Shown: positions 1-6,704, counted from the first letter of the stretch. The stretch is DNA of 8,946 bases from Clostridia bacterium (GCA_900759575.1 CAAEVU010000239.1:1-8946); one strand, 5' to 3'. The notes: generated by a model not told the origin, from the letters alone. Translations and numbers: made by a program.

Positions 1-41
1 GCTCGGCACTCTCCTCACCTCTTTCCCCTGACTTTGACAAT

Positions 42-70
42 ATTTTAACAGATTCCCGTGACCTTGTAAA
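42..70 (-). promoter_or_regulatory. Leftward sigma-A promoter for a gene off the left edge
   Basis: On the minus strand TTTACA (65-70) and TAAAAT (42-47) are separated by exactly 17 bases; each hexamer matches the consensus at five of six positions. A purine-rich AGAGGTGAGGAG ribosome-binding-like stretch follows at about 11-22, so the gene served probably starts at or just beyond position 1 (a GTG at 7-9 is possible). The gene itself is outside the window and cannot be identified. Confidence 0.55.
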
Positions 71-147
71 TTGGTAGGAATGATATATCGATATCAAGTT
101 AGCGATATAATTTGTACATTTTGCCCCCTTTGTAAAGTTCACGGGAA
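53..147. repeat. Nested inverted repeats upstream of the left-edge promoter
   Basis: An inner inverted repeat has arms TATATCG (84-90) and CGATATA (103-109) with a 12-base spacer. An outer one has 9-base arms TTCCCGTGA (53-61) and TCACGGGAA (139-147) and nearly the same centre. CCTTGTAAA (62-70) also recurs directly as CCTTTGTAAA (127-136). The inner repeat lies about 14 bases upstream of the -35 box of the leftward promoter, a position suited to a dimeric transcription factor. No regulator family is recognised. The remaining bases from 150 to 260 hold nothing I can support. Confidence 0.4.
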
Positions 148-261
148 AGGATGGTTAAGTCATCTGAAAACAAGCTTTTAACGCCTTATTTTTTAAGCAG
201 TTTTCCAGATTTACTTACCCTTATTTTAGTATATTCTGTTTCTGAAAGCAAGAGAATTTTC

Positions 262-308
262 AAAAAACAAGAAGGCAGTTCCCGTTTTTTCCGGAAAACT
301 GCCTTCTT
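262..308 (-). terminator. Rho-independent terminator of the birA-bioY-DUF1284 operon
   Basis: A perfect 12-bp stem pairs 269-280 with 297-308, enclosing a 16-base loop that can pair a little further. Read on the minus strand it is followed by a T-rich tract (TTGTTTTTTG, ending at 262). It begins 11 bases after the stop of the DUF1284 gene and so closes the leftward operon. Confidence 0.85.
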
Positions 309-318
309 TCCCAAAAAA

Positions 319-726
319 TTACACAAACCGTTCCAAACGGAGTTTTTGGAAGAGTTCCCAGGAGCAAAGCCCCTCTTTTTGCCAACGGCATCCGCCGCAC
401 ACGGAAAGCCATTGGTCTTTCTCCACCCGGCGCAACCGCTGCCCCGCCTGGGTAATATCCATTTCCTGCCCAGAGTGCACTCCCACCGCGGCTAACGCTG
501 CTTGGTCACGGCGAAAAACATCCTCTGTGCCCAATGCACAGCCATTGTTTTCCCGCCGGTGCGGGCAAGCCGCACAAAGGTCATCGCTGCCGGAGCACAC
601 CGTCAGGTTTTCCCCTGCCGCCAAAGCCTCCAAGGTATTCTGCATACACTGGGTGAAAGTTTCATCATAGCCGCAACCCTGAAACAAGGTGGCACAAAAC
701 AGATGGTGTCCCCGAAGGCGCTTCAT
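319..726 (-). CDS. DUF1284 family cysteine-rich protein
   Basis: 135 aa, function unknown. The opening RLRGHHLFC (residues 3-11) is the signature start of the DUF1284 family. Ten cysteines are visible. Six form two similar clusters, C51-x2-C54-x8-C63 and C110-x2-C113-x7-C121, which suggests a metal or iron-sulfur site (inference from spacing). There is no signal peptide or membrane segment, so it should be cytosolic. Its ATG overlaps the bioY stop codon as ATGA (723-726), which predicts translational coupling to bioY. It is the last gene of the birA-bioY operon and is followed directly by a terminator. The family is widespread in Firmicutes and I know of no established biochemical role. The start is fixed by the ATGA overlap and the conserved N-terminus. 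Confidence 0.88.
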   Translation of the reverse strand: MKRLRGHHLFCATLFQGCGYDETFTQCMQNTLEALAAGENLTVCSGSDDLCAACPHRRENNGCALGTEDVFRRDQAALAAVGVHSGQEMDITQAGQRLRRVEKDQWLSVCGGCRWQKEGLCSWELFQKLRLERFV

Positions 727-1277
727 GCGGCACTCACCAACTTGGACTTTTTCAGGCTATACAAAATTGCCTGCGCGGCAACATACCCCAGCACCACCGA
801 GATCACGTCTTTCACAAAGTAAGGAAGGCAAGCAACTAAAATTGCCTGGGGCAAAGAGGTGGACATCACCAGAGAGAACTGGATCGCGCCGCACAGGTCA
901 CAAAGCACCAGTCCGGCTAATCCCCAAAGCAGTGCCAACCATTTCCGGCCTTGTCTGGAACCCAAGCCGCACAACAGGCTCATGAGGAAGAATCCCCACA
1001 AGAACCCTCCGGTTACCCCTAAAAAGGCACCAACTCCCCCACCGAACCCGGCAAACACAGGCAATCCTACAGCGCCCAGTGCCAAATACACCGCAAGGGA
1101 CAGTCCTCCCATACTGACACCCAGCACATAACCGCACAATGCCACAGCAAAAGTTTGCAGAGTCACCGGCACGCCCGTGGGCAAAGGAATGGAAATCTGG
1201 GACAGCACCGCCATAATTGCGGCGAACACCGCTACCAACACCATTTTTTGCAGTTTATTTTTATATTGTATCCTCAT
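723..1277 (-). CDS. bioY: BioY, biotin ECF transporter S component
   Basis: 184 aa integral membrane protein that binds biotin and, usually with the EcfA/EcfA'/EcfT energising module, imports it. Family hallmarks are visible in order: the first membrane segment (about 12-30), PLPTGVPVTLQTFAVAL (31-47), the glycine-rich GLPVFAGFGGGVGAFLGVTG (71-90) of the substrate region, and FVKDVISVVLG (154-164) before the last helix. About six membrane segments and the length fit the family. The start is supported by AGGAG eight bases upstream of ATG. It lies 37 bases after the birA stop with no terminator between, so it is cotranscribed. No EcfA or EcfT gene is in the window, so it presumably uses a shared module encoded elsewhere, although some BioY proteins are reported to work alone. 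Confidence 0.95.
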   Translation of the reverse strand: MRIQYKNKLQKMVLVAVFAAIMAVLSQISIPLPTGVPVTLQTFAVALCGYVLGVSMGGLSLAVYLALGAVGLPVFAGFGGGVGAFLGVTGGFLWGFFLMSLLCGLGSRQGRKWLALLWGLAGLVLCDLCGAIQFSLVMSTSLPQAILVACLPYFVKDVISVVLGYVAAQAILYSLKKSKLVSAA

Positions 1278-1314
1278 TTTTATTTCTCCTTGTTTGACGT
1301 TTTCTTTGTACCGG

Positions 1315-2319
1315 TCATTCCTCTTCCTGGCGAAGCTTTTCCAAAAAGTCTTTTTTGATATTCACTTCTCCCGCGGAGAACAACTTCTCTTCTCCGTTGG
1401 GCAGACGCACTTGCAGCCGGGCTTCATCGTCCACACCCAGCACCAAGCCTTCCTGGACTGTATCGCCTTGGGTGAACGTGACTTCCATGCCAGTGAGCAA
1501 GGATCGCTCCCGATAGGCGTCCATAAAAGTGCGCTGGGTCAAATGGTCGTAAAAACCGAAAAAGCGGTTAAGAATCTCTGCGGCAAGCTGAGTACGCACT
1601 CCAGCAGGGACTTCCTCTTGATACAGCGCACCGGCCACGTCCCGAATCTCCGGAGCAAATCCTCCCGGAGGTTCTTGGACATTGACGCCAATTCCAACGA
1701 TGGCATAATTTAGACCGCTGTTTTCAAAATCCACGGAAGCTTCCGTCAAAATGCCGCACACCTTCCGGCCTTTCAAGTAAACGTCGTTGACCCACTTGAT
1801 CATAGCGTGTTTCCCGGTCACACTGTCAATGGCTTCTGCCACTGCCACTGCTGCTGCAGTGGTCACGCACAAGGACTCCTCTGCGGAAAACTTCGGTCGC
1901 AGCAAAATGCTGATGTACAGCCCGGTTCCTTTCGGCGAAAGAAATGTTCGTCCCAATCGCCCTTTTCCCTGGGTCTGTTGTTGGGCGATCAGGACCATGC
2001 CTTCCGCACCGCCTTGCTCGGCAATGGCTTTCAGCACAGTGTTCGTGGAAGTGACAGAATCCCGCACATCGATGGCACACCCTTTTGCCGAGCCCGTAAG
2101 CAACCGGCGCACCCCCTGGGGTGTCAACACATTGCCGGATGACACAAGCCGGTACCCCCGGTTTGTACCTGCCTGGATTTCGTACCCGGCCTCTTTCAGT
2201 TTTCCCACCGCTTTCCACACGGAATTTCGGCTGATACCCAGCTTTTCCGCCATCTCTTCCCCGGAAATAGGCCCATCCGAATTTTCCAACAGCTCTAGCA
2301 CATCATCGGTAACTGCCAT
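1315..2319 (-). CDS. birA: BirA, biotin-protein ligase and biotin operon repressor
   Basis: 334 aa, two-domain (class II) BirA. It activates biotin to biotinyl-5'-AMP and transfers it to a lysine of biotin carboxylases; with biotinyl-AMP bound and no acceptor available it dimerises on DNA. Residues 18-48 form a helix-turn-helix (ISGEEMAEKLGISRNSVWKAV), with a wing at RGYRL (55-58). The catalytic domain shows STNTVLK (91-97), the biotinyl-AMP loop GKGRLGR (118-124), KWVND (175-179; normally KWPND) and GRKVCGILTE (184-193). A small C-terminal beta domain spans about 275-320. The start has AGGGGG six bases upstream. It is the first gene of the operon with bioY, and its own promoter carries a BirA-type operator, so autoregulation is expected. 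Confidence 0.96.
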   Translation of the reverse strand: MAVTDDVLELLENSDGPISGEEMAEKLGISRNSVWKAVGKLKEAGYEIQAGTNRGYRLVSSGNVLTPQGVRRLLTGSAKGCAIDVRDSVTSTNTVLKAIAEQGGAEGMVLIAQQQTQGKGRLGRTFLSPKGTGLYISILLRPKFSAEESLCVTTAAAVAVAEAIDSVTGKHAMIKWVNDVYLKGRKVCGILTEASVDFENSGLNYAIVGIGVNVQEPPGGFAPEIRDVAGALYQEEVPAGVRTQLAAEILNRFFGFYDHLTQRTFMDAYRERSLLTGMEVTFTQGDTVQEGLVLGVDDEARLQVRLPNGEEKLFSAGEVNIKKDFLEKLRQEEE

Positions 2320-2352
2320 ATACGTCCCCCTACTTTCAAAAGCATTGACTTC

Positions 2353-2381
2353 ACTTTACCATTCCTCGCTCTGATTGTCAA
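2353..2381 (-). promoter_or_regulatory. Sigma-A promoter of the birA-bioY operon
   Basis: On the minus strand a perfect TTGACA (2376-2381) lies 17 bases upstream of TAAAGT (2353-2358), which matches TATAAT at four of six positions. The birA start codon lies about 34 bases downstream of the -10 box. The -35 box falls inside one arm of the BirA operator, so bound BirA would block RNA polymerase. Confidence 0.8.
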
Positions 2382-2407
2382 CCTATTTATTCGTAGTAGG
2401 GTGACAA
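2375..2407. promoter_or_regulatory. BirA operator (biotin box)
   Basis: The inverted repeat TTGTCAACC (2375-2383), 15-base spacer, GGGTGACAA (2399-2407) closely follows the known BirA operator form TTGTAAACC-N14 to 16-GGTTTACAA. It overlaps the -35 box of the birA promoter and directly precedes the birA-bioY operon, the expected place for biotin-dependent repression. Assignment is by pattern and context. Confidence 0.85.
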
Positions 2408-2424
2408 TTCACTCCCACGGACAC

Positions 2425-2460
2425 AAAAAGGGAACTGGCCTTTGGACCAGTCCCCTTTTG
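2425..2460 (-). terminator. Rho-independent terminator of the gltX-glnS operon
   Basis: A 13-bp stem pairs 2426-2438 with 2447-2459 around an 8-base loop. It is fully paired in minus-strand RNA thanks to one G-U pair, whereas the plus-strand version has a mismatch. TTTTTGTGT follows on the minus strand. It lies 36 bases beyond the glnS stop and just upstream of the birA operator, insulating the two leftward operons. Confidence 0.8.
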
Positions 2461-2495
2461 CTATACTATATAATATATTGAAAATAGATTTCCAC

Positions 2496-4184
2496 TTAAT
2501 TGCCGGGTTTAAAGCTATCCTTCAGCTTTACAGAACGGTTAAACACCAACGCATCAGGTTTGCTATCCTTGTTATCCACGCAGAAATATCCCTGACGCAG
2601 GAACTGATAGCTCTCCCCAGGCTTGGCATTTTCCAGGGCGCGCTCCACTTTGCAGCCATGCAGCACCGCCAAAGAGTCCGGATTCAAATAGTCCAGGAAA
2701 TTGCCTTCATCCGGGTTGGCTACTGTAAACAGGTTATCATACAGACGGATCTCTGCGTCCAGCGCGTCGGCGGCATTTACCCAATGAATGGTAGCGCCCT
2801 TCACCTTCCGGCCGTCAGCAGGATTGCCTCCGCTGCTTTCGGGATCGTACTCCGCCAGAATCTCTGTCACCTTGCCGTTTTCATCCTTCACGCAACCGGT
2901 GCAACGAATGAGATAAGCGCCTTTCAAACGGCACTCAGGGCCATTGGGATAGAGCCGCTTATACTTGGGCACAGGCTCTTCCAGGAAATCCTCCCGCTCC
3001 ACGTAAACGGTTCGGGAGAAGCTGACCGGGCGAGTGCCATCTTCCGGCTTATTGGGATTGTTCTCCACGTCGAACATCTCCGTTTTATCCTCCGGATAAT
3101 TGGTGATGGTCAGCTTTACAGGGTCCAACACCGCCATGGCACGGCGGGCATTCTGGTTCAAATCTTCCCGCAGGCAATATTCCAAAAAGGCATACTCCAC
3201 TGTGGAATTCACCTTGGACACGCCGTTGCGCTCACTGAAATTCCGGATGGAAGCAGGGGTATAGCCCCGGCGGCGCAAACCGCAAATGGTGGGCATACGA
3301 GGATCGCCCCAGCCGTCTACATAGCCGCCTTCTACCAACGCCCGCAGTTTCCGCTTGCTCATCACGGTATTGTTGATGCCAAGCCGGGCAAACTCGATCT
3401 GGCGGGGCTTGGAGGGCAAAGTCACATTCTGGATGACCCAATCGTAGAAGGGACGATGGTCCTCAAACTCCAGGGTGCACAGAGAATGAGTGATATGCTC
3501 CATGGCGTCCTCAAAGGGATGGGCGTAATCGTACATGGGATAAATGCACCACTTGTCCCCTGTCCGATGATGCTTGGAATGGTTGATCCGGTAAATGACC
3601 GGGTCACGCATATTGAAGTTGCCGGAAGCCAGATCGATCTTGGCACGCAGCGTCATGCGGCCGTCCTCGAACTCTCCTGCCCGCATACGGCGGAACAGAT
3701 CAAGGCTCTCTTCCTTGGGACGGTCACGATAGGGACTGGTAGCGGGAGTGTTCAGGTCGCCCCGCATTTCTTTCATCTGCTCGGGGGTCAGCTCACACAC
3801 ATACGCCAGGCCCTTTTCGATCAGCTCTTCCGCACCTTTATACATTTCCTCAAAATAATCAGAAGCGTAATAGAAACGATCGTCCCAGTCATAGCCAAGC
3901 CAGTGGATGTCCTCTTTGATGGCGTCCACATACTCCACGTCTTCTTTCGTGGGGTTGGTATCGTCCATCCGCAGATTGCAAATGCCTCCAAACCGCTCTG
4001 CCGTTCCAAAGTCCACATAGATCGCTTTGGCGTGGCCGATGTGCAGATACCCGTTGGGTTCGGGTGGGAAACGGGTATGGACCTGCATCCCTTCCGTACG
4101 GCCGCCAGGGGCCATATCCTCTTTCACAAACTCGTCGATGAAGTTGGTGGAAGTCACTTCGTCAAAATTTACTTTATCACTCAT
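2496..4184 (-). CDS. glnS: Glutaminyl-tRNA synthetase (GlnRS)
   Basis: 562 aa from the ATG at 4184; a GTG at 4193 would add three residues. It charges tRNA-Gln with glutamine in the cytosol using ATP. Class I motifs are clear: PPEPNGYLHIGHAKA (about 40-54; HIGH at 48-51) and VMSKRKL (274-280) as the KMSKS loop, followed by GWGDPRMPT (291-299), typical of GlnRS. The C-terminal half (about 340-560) is the two-barrel anticodon-binding region. Length is close to the 553 aa of E. coli GlnRS. I prefer the ATG because AGGA sits 12 bases upstream, but only 3 bases before the GTG; this is not certain. It lies 56 bases after gltX with no terminator between, so the two are cotranscribed. Many Firmicutes lack this enzyme and make Gln-tRNA by amidation. 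Confidence 0.95.
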   Translation of the reverse strand: MSDKVNFDEVTSTNFIDEFVKEDMAPGGRTEGMQVHTRFPPEPNGYLHIGHAKAIYVDFGTAERFGGICNLRMDDTNPTKEDVEYVDAIKEDIHWLGYDWDDRFYYASDYFEEMYKGAEELIEKGLAYVCELTPEQMKEMRGDLNTPATSPYRDRPKEESLDLFRRMRAGEFEDGRMTLRAKIDLASGNFNMRDPVIYRINHSKHHRTGDKWCIYPMYDYAHPFEDAMEHITHSLCTLEFEDHRPFYDWVIQNVTLPSKPRQIEFARLGINNTVMSKRKLRALVEGGYVDGWGDPRMPTICGLRRRGYTPASIRNFSERNGVSKVNSTVEYAFLEYCLREDLNQNARRAMAVLDPVKLTITNYPEDKTEMFDVENNPNKPEDGTRPVSFSRTVYVEREDFLEEPVPKYKRLYPNGPECRLKGAYLIRCTGCVKDENGKVTEILAEYDPESSGGNPADGRKVKGATIHWVNAADALDAEIRLYDNLFTVANPDEGNFLDYLNPDSLAVLHGCKVERALENAKPGESYQFLRQGYFCVDNKDSKPDALVFNRSVKLKDSFKPGN

Positions 4185-4240
4185 ACTTTTCACGGTTCCT
4201 TTCTAAGGGATTACGTTTTTTAATAGCACAGTTATGGGAA

Positions 4241-5692
4241 TCAACCCTGCAACTTGGCCAGACCTGCTTTCAAGCGGCGAATAGATTCCTCCCGGCCCAG
4301 GAGAGTCAGAATCTCCATGGCGCCGCCGGGAGTGACCAGAGTACCTGCGGCGGCAATACGCACCGGCCACAGCAGCGTTCCGTTCTTCACTTCCAGCGTG
4401 GATGCCAGCTGGATCAGGCAGTCATGGATCTTATCAAGCTCCCACGCGGGGAGCTGCTCCAGAGCCTCCAACGCTGCTTCCAGCATTTTCGGAGAATTCT
4501 CCAAATTCGTTTTGCTCTTCTTATTTACAAAGAAATCCGCGGGATACTCGGGAAGTTCCTTGAAGAAATGAAGCAGCTGGGGGATCTCCGTAAATTTGGA
4601 AATACGGGCCGGCAAAATAGAGTAAAGCACCTGCCAGGGCTTTTCCTCTTCCCCGAACACTTCCCGGTAATAGGGCATAGCATGGGAGGTGAACTCCTCT
4701 TCGCTCATGGCTTTGATGTACTCCGCATTAAACCAATTCAGTTTGTCGTAATCGAACACAGCGGGAGATTTGCTGATGCCGTCGATGGAAAAAGCCTTTA
4801 CCAATTCCGGCAGGGAGAAGATCTCCTGGTTATCCTTGGGGCACCATCCCAAAAGGGCAATATAGTTGGTGATCACCGGCGCCAAGTATCCCTCTTCCAT
4901 CAAGCCCTCAAAGCTGGTGGAACCATGGCGCTTGGAAAGTTTGGACACACTGCCGTCCTCGTTTTTACCCATGATCAAGGGCAAATGCACATAGGTGGGG
5001 ATCTCCCATCCAAAGGCTTCGTACAGCAGGTTGTACTTGGGGGTGGAGGTCAAATACTCGCAGCCCCGAACCACATGGGTGATGTGCATCAAGTGGTCGT
5101 CAATGACATTGGCGAAATTATAGGTGGGATACCCGTCCGCCTTCAAAAGCACCTGGTCCTCGATCTCTTTATTGTCAATGGTGATAGAGCCAAACACAGC
5201 GTCCTCAAACGTGGTGGAACCGGTAAGGGGCACCTTCTGCCGGATAACATAAGGCGTGCCGGCATCCAAAAGGCGATTCACCTCTTCTTGGGGAAGGTCA
5301 CGGCAATGACGGTCGTAGCCACCGATGCCATGCTCATCGTGGAGGGATTCCAACCGCTCTTTTGTGCAGAAGCAATAGTAGGCTTTTCCTTCCCGCACCA
5401 ACTGCTCTGAGTAGGGTTTATACAAGTCCTTCCGCTGGCTTTGCACATAGGGGCCATATTCCCCGCCCACGTCCGGGCCTTCGTCATGAGCAAGCCCAAC
5501 CTGCTCCAGCGTTTTGTAAATCACGTCTTCCGCGCCTTCTACCAACCGCTCCCGGTCAGTATCCTCAATGCGGAGAACAAACTTGCCCCCTTGAGATTTG
5601 GCCACCAAATACTCATACAGTGCCGTGCGCAGATTTCCCACGTGCATAAAACCCGTGGGGCTGGGGGCGAACCTCGTCCTGACGATTGCCAT
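4241..5692 (-). CDS. gltX: Glutamyl-tRNA synthetase (GluRS)
   Basis: 483 aa class I synthetase that charges tRNA-Glu with glutamate in the cytosol. Visible motifs are FAPSPTGFMHVGNLRTAL (8-25; HVGN is the HIGH motif) and VSKLSKRHG (249-257), the KMSKS loop. CFC (107-109) with Y126 and C130 resembles the zinc-binding insert of many bacterial GluRS. The helical anticodon-binding domain spans about 320-480. Length is normal for the family. AGGAGA lies eight bases before the ATG. It is the first gene of an operon with glnS and has its own promoter and leader. With GlnRS present it need not mischarge tRNA-Gln, but whether it is discriminating cannot be read reliably by eye. Confidence 0.96.
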   Translation of the reverse strand: MAIVRTRFAPSPTGFMHVGNLRTALYEYLVAKSQGGKFVLRIEDTDRERLVEGAEDVIYKTLEQVGLAHDEGPDVGGEYGPYVQSQRKDLYKPYSEQLVREGKAYYCFCTKERLESLHDEHGIGGYDRHCRDLPQEEVNRLLDAGTPYVIRQKVPLTGSTTFEDAVFGSITIDNKEIEDQVLLKADGYPTYNFANVIDDHLMHITHVVRGCEYLTSTPKYNLLYEAFGWEIPTYVHLPLIMGKNEDGSVSKLSKRHGSTSFEGLMEEGYLAPVITNYIALLGWCPKDNQEIFSLPELVKAFSIDGISKSPAVFDYDKLNWFNAEYIKAMSEEEFTSHAMPYYREVFGEEEKPWQVLYSILPARISKFTEIPQLLHFFKELPEYPADFFVNKKSKTNLENSPKMLEAALEALEQLPAWELDKIHDCLIQLASTLEVKNGTLLWPVRIAAAGTLVTPGGAMEILTLLGREESIRRLKAGLAKLQG

Positions 5693-5712
5693 TTTCTACC
5701 TCTCCTTACAGC

Positions 5713-5730
5713 CTTTCACAAAGTGAAAAG
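5713..5730 (-). promoter_or_regulatory. Small hairpin just upstream of the gltX ribosome binding site
   Basis: In minus-strand RNA CTTTTCAC and GTGAAAGG pair over 8 bp (one G-U) around a TTT loop. The stem ends eight bases before AGGAGA, so it could affect translation initiation of gltX. A role is inference only. Confidence 0.35.
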
Positions 5731-5765
5731 CACATTAGTCTCGCGTTTCTTACGGATAAAAGCAA

Positions 5766-5792
5766 GCCGCACGCCCGAAAAGACCATGCGGC
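5766..5792 (-). promoter_or_regulatory. Terminator-like hairpin in the gltX leader
   Basis: GCCGCATG (minus strand, from 5792) pairs with TGTGCGGC-type sequence ending at 5766, giving about 8 bp with a U-G pair, then one mismatch and two more pairs around a UUUUC loop. On the minus strand it is followed by TTGCTTTTATCC. It lies about 10-36 bases after the predicted transcription start and before gltX, so it might attenuate transcription or stabilise the RNA. I see no T-box (no AGGGTGG-type antiterminator) and no Glu-rich leader peptide. Confidence 0.4.
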
Positions 5793-5808
5793 ATTTCCAA
5801 TGAATGTT

Positions 5809-5838
5809 ATTATAGCGCATAAAAGGGGGATTTGGCAA
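5809..5838 (-). promoter_or_regulatory. Sigma-A promoter of gltX-glnS
   Basis: On the minus strand TTGCCA (5833-5838) and a perfect TATAAT (5809-5814) are separated by 18 bases. This predicts an untranslated leader of about 110 bases before the gltX ATG. The promoter lies 32 bases beyond the stop of the carboxypeptidase gene, so gltX need not depend on readthrough. Confidence 0.7.
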
Positions 5839-5869
5839 CAAAAAGCAATAAAAATCTCCCACAAGGTTT

Positions 5870-6607
5870 TTACCCCTCCTGCCGCTCTTTTTGATACTGC
5901 ACATATTCTTCCAAGCACATGTGCAGCTGCTCCATCTCCTGGGCGGCTTCTTTTCCCACATAGCGGTAATGCCAGCTTTCCTCTTCCACCCCTGTTATGG
6001 AACTTTTTTCCTCCCTATACCGCTGGACAAAACCATATTTCGACCCGTTTTGCTGCAACCAATCATAGGCTTTTGTGTTTGCAAACTCGCCGCTTACGTG
6101 GTTAAAATCCACCGCCAACCCAGTTTCATGTTCGCTGTGACCGGGCAGGGCCAAGGTTTTCATTGCGCTGGCTCGCGCCTCTTCTTCCCCCATTCCCTGT
6201 CTTTCATTTTCTTCTACCGCTTTCTGAAACAGAAATTGCTGCCGCTCCCTGCTCCGGTAACCCGATGCGACCCACAGCCACACTCCGTCTTGTTCCGCGG
6301 CTTTTACCATTTGCAAAAGATCTTTTGCCATGCGGCGGTCCACCACTTCATCGTCGACCAGGAAGGGAAGAAACTCCCAATCCTCCGGCAGAGCTATAGT
6401 TTCATTTACCAACACCAAAAGCGGATCGGAAAGCTGGTCAGTTTCCATCAGATTCTCCTGCTCCAGGGCGGCATTGGCCATTTGAATGCTGGATTCCTCT
6501 ATACGGCGGCTTGTCCAAACGTCCCCAAAATTGCACAGCAATGCCACTGCCACCCCAAGGGTAATAATCATTTTGGCCATTCCTTTTGATGTCCCTTTTT
6601 CCCCCAT
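5870..6607 (-). CDS. Membrane-anchored D-Ala-D-Ala carboxypeptidase, VanY-like (peptidase M15)
   Basis: 245 aa. It is predicted to remove the terminal D-Ala of peptidoglycan stem peptides outside the membrane as a zinc enzyme. Residues 12-28 form one hydrophobic segment after a basic N-terminus, a signal anchor. The M15B core is complete: SGYRS (115-119), GHSEHETGLAVDF (156-168) and ESWHYRYVG (210-218). By family comparison H160, D167 and H213 bind zinc and E210 is catalytic. GGAGGAG lies ten bases before the chosen ATG at 6607. The frame stays open far upstream, to about 7393, but that part is antisense to the amidotransferase gene and is not plausible protein. No vanRS or vanHAX genes are nearby, so it is more likely a housekeeping cell-wall enzyme than a glycopeptide-resistance gene. 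Confidence 0.92.
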   Translation of the reverse strand: MGEKGTSKGMAKMIITLGVAVALLCNFGDVWTSRRIEESSIQMANAALEQENLMETDQLSDPLLVLVNETIALPEDWEFLPFLVDDEVVDRRMAKDLLQMVKAAEQDGVWLWVASGYRSRERQQFLFQKAVEENERQGMGEEEARASAMKTLALPGHSEHETGLAVDFNHVSGEFANTKAYDWLQQNGSKYGFVQRYREEKSSITGVEEESWHYRYVGKEAAQEMEQLHMCLEEYVQYQKERQEG

Positions 6608-6670
6608 TTCACAACCACTCCTCCAAAAAAGCTCTTGATTATTTTCCCCGAAAAGCGCATAGTTAATAAA

Positions 6671-6704
6671 GCGTGCGTTTCCGTTAAATGGAAAGCATGC
6701 TTTC
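6671..6704. promoter_or_regulatory. Palindromic element between divergent genes
   Basis: GAAAGCATGCTTTC (6691-6704) is a perfect 14-base palindrome. Just upstream GCGTGCGTTTCC (6671-6682) is an imperfect inverted copy of GGAAAGCATGC (6690-6700), so two alternative stems share one arm. It is central in the 156-base gap between the leftward carboxypeptidase and the rightward amidotransferase. It may be a regulator site for one or both. I could not identify a convincing promoter for either gene. Confidence 0.4.

Noticed and set aside
151..495. A plus-strand 114-codon open frame starting near GGGAAAGG
   Set aside because: It runs through the operon terminator and then antisense through the DUF1284 gene. 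The ribosome-binding-like sequence is too close to the ATG.
2442..4223. A 593-codon open frame on the plus strand covering the whole of glnS
   Set aside because: It is antisense to an unmistakable GlnRS and its translation shows no family motifs. Long antisense frames arise from codon bias in conserved genes.
4424..5410. A 328-codon open frame on the plus strand inside gltX
   Set aside because: It is fully antisense to GluRS with no ribosome binding site or recognisable domain.
5716..5787. A 23-codon frame in the gltX leader (starts MVFSGVRLAF) as an attenuation peptide
   Set aside because: It holds a single Glu, has only a weak GGAA upstream, and there is no run of glutamate codons as expected of a leader peptide.
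5693..5814. A T-box riboswitch upstream of gltX
   Set aside because: The leader is short and lacks the AGGGTGG-type T-box sequence and a long specifier stem.
5870..6607. A vancomycin-resistance locus, because of the VanY-like gene
   Set aside because: No VanH, VanA/B-type ligase, VanX or VanRS genes are adjacent. Stand-alone M15 carboxypeptidases are common in Firmicutes.
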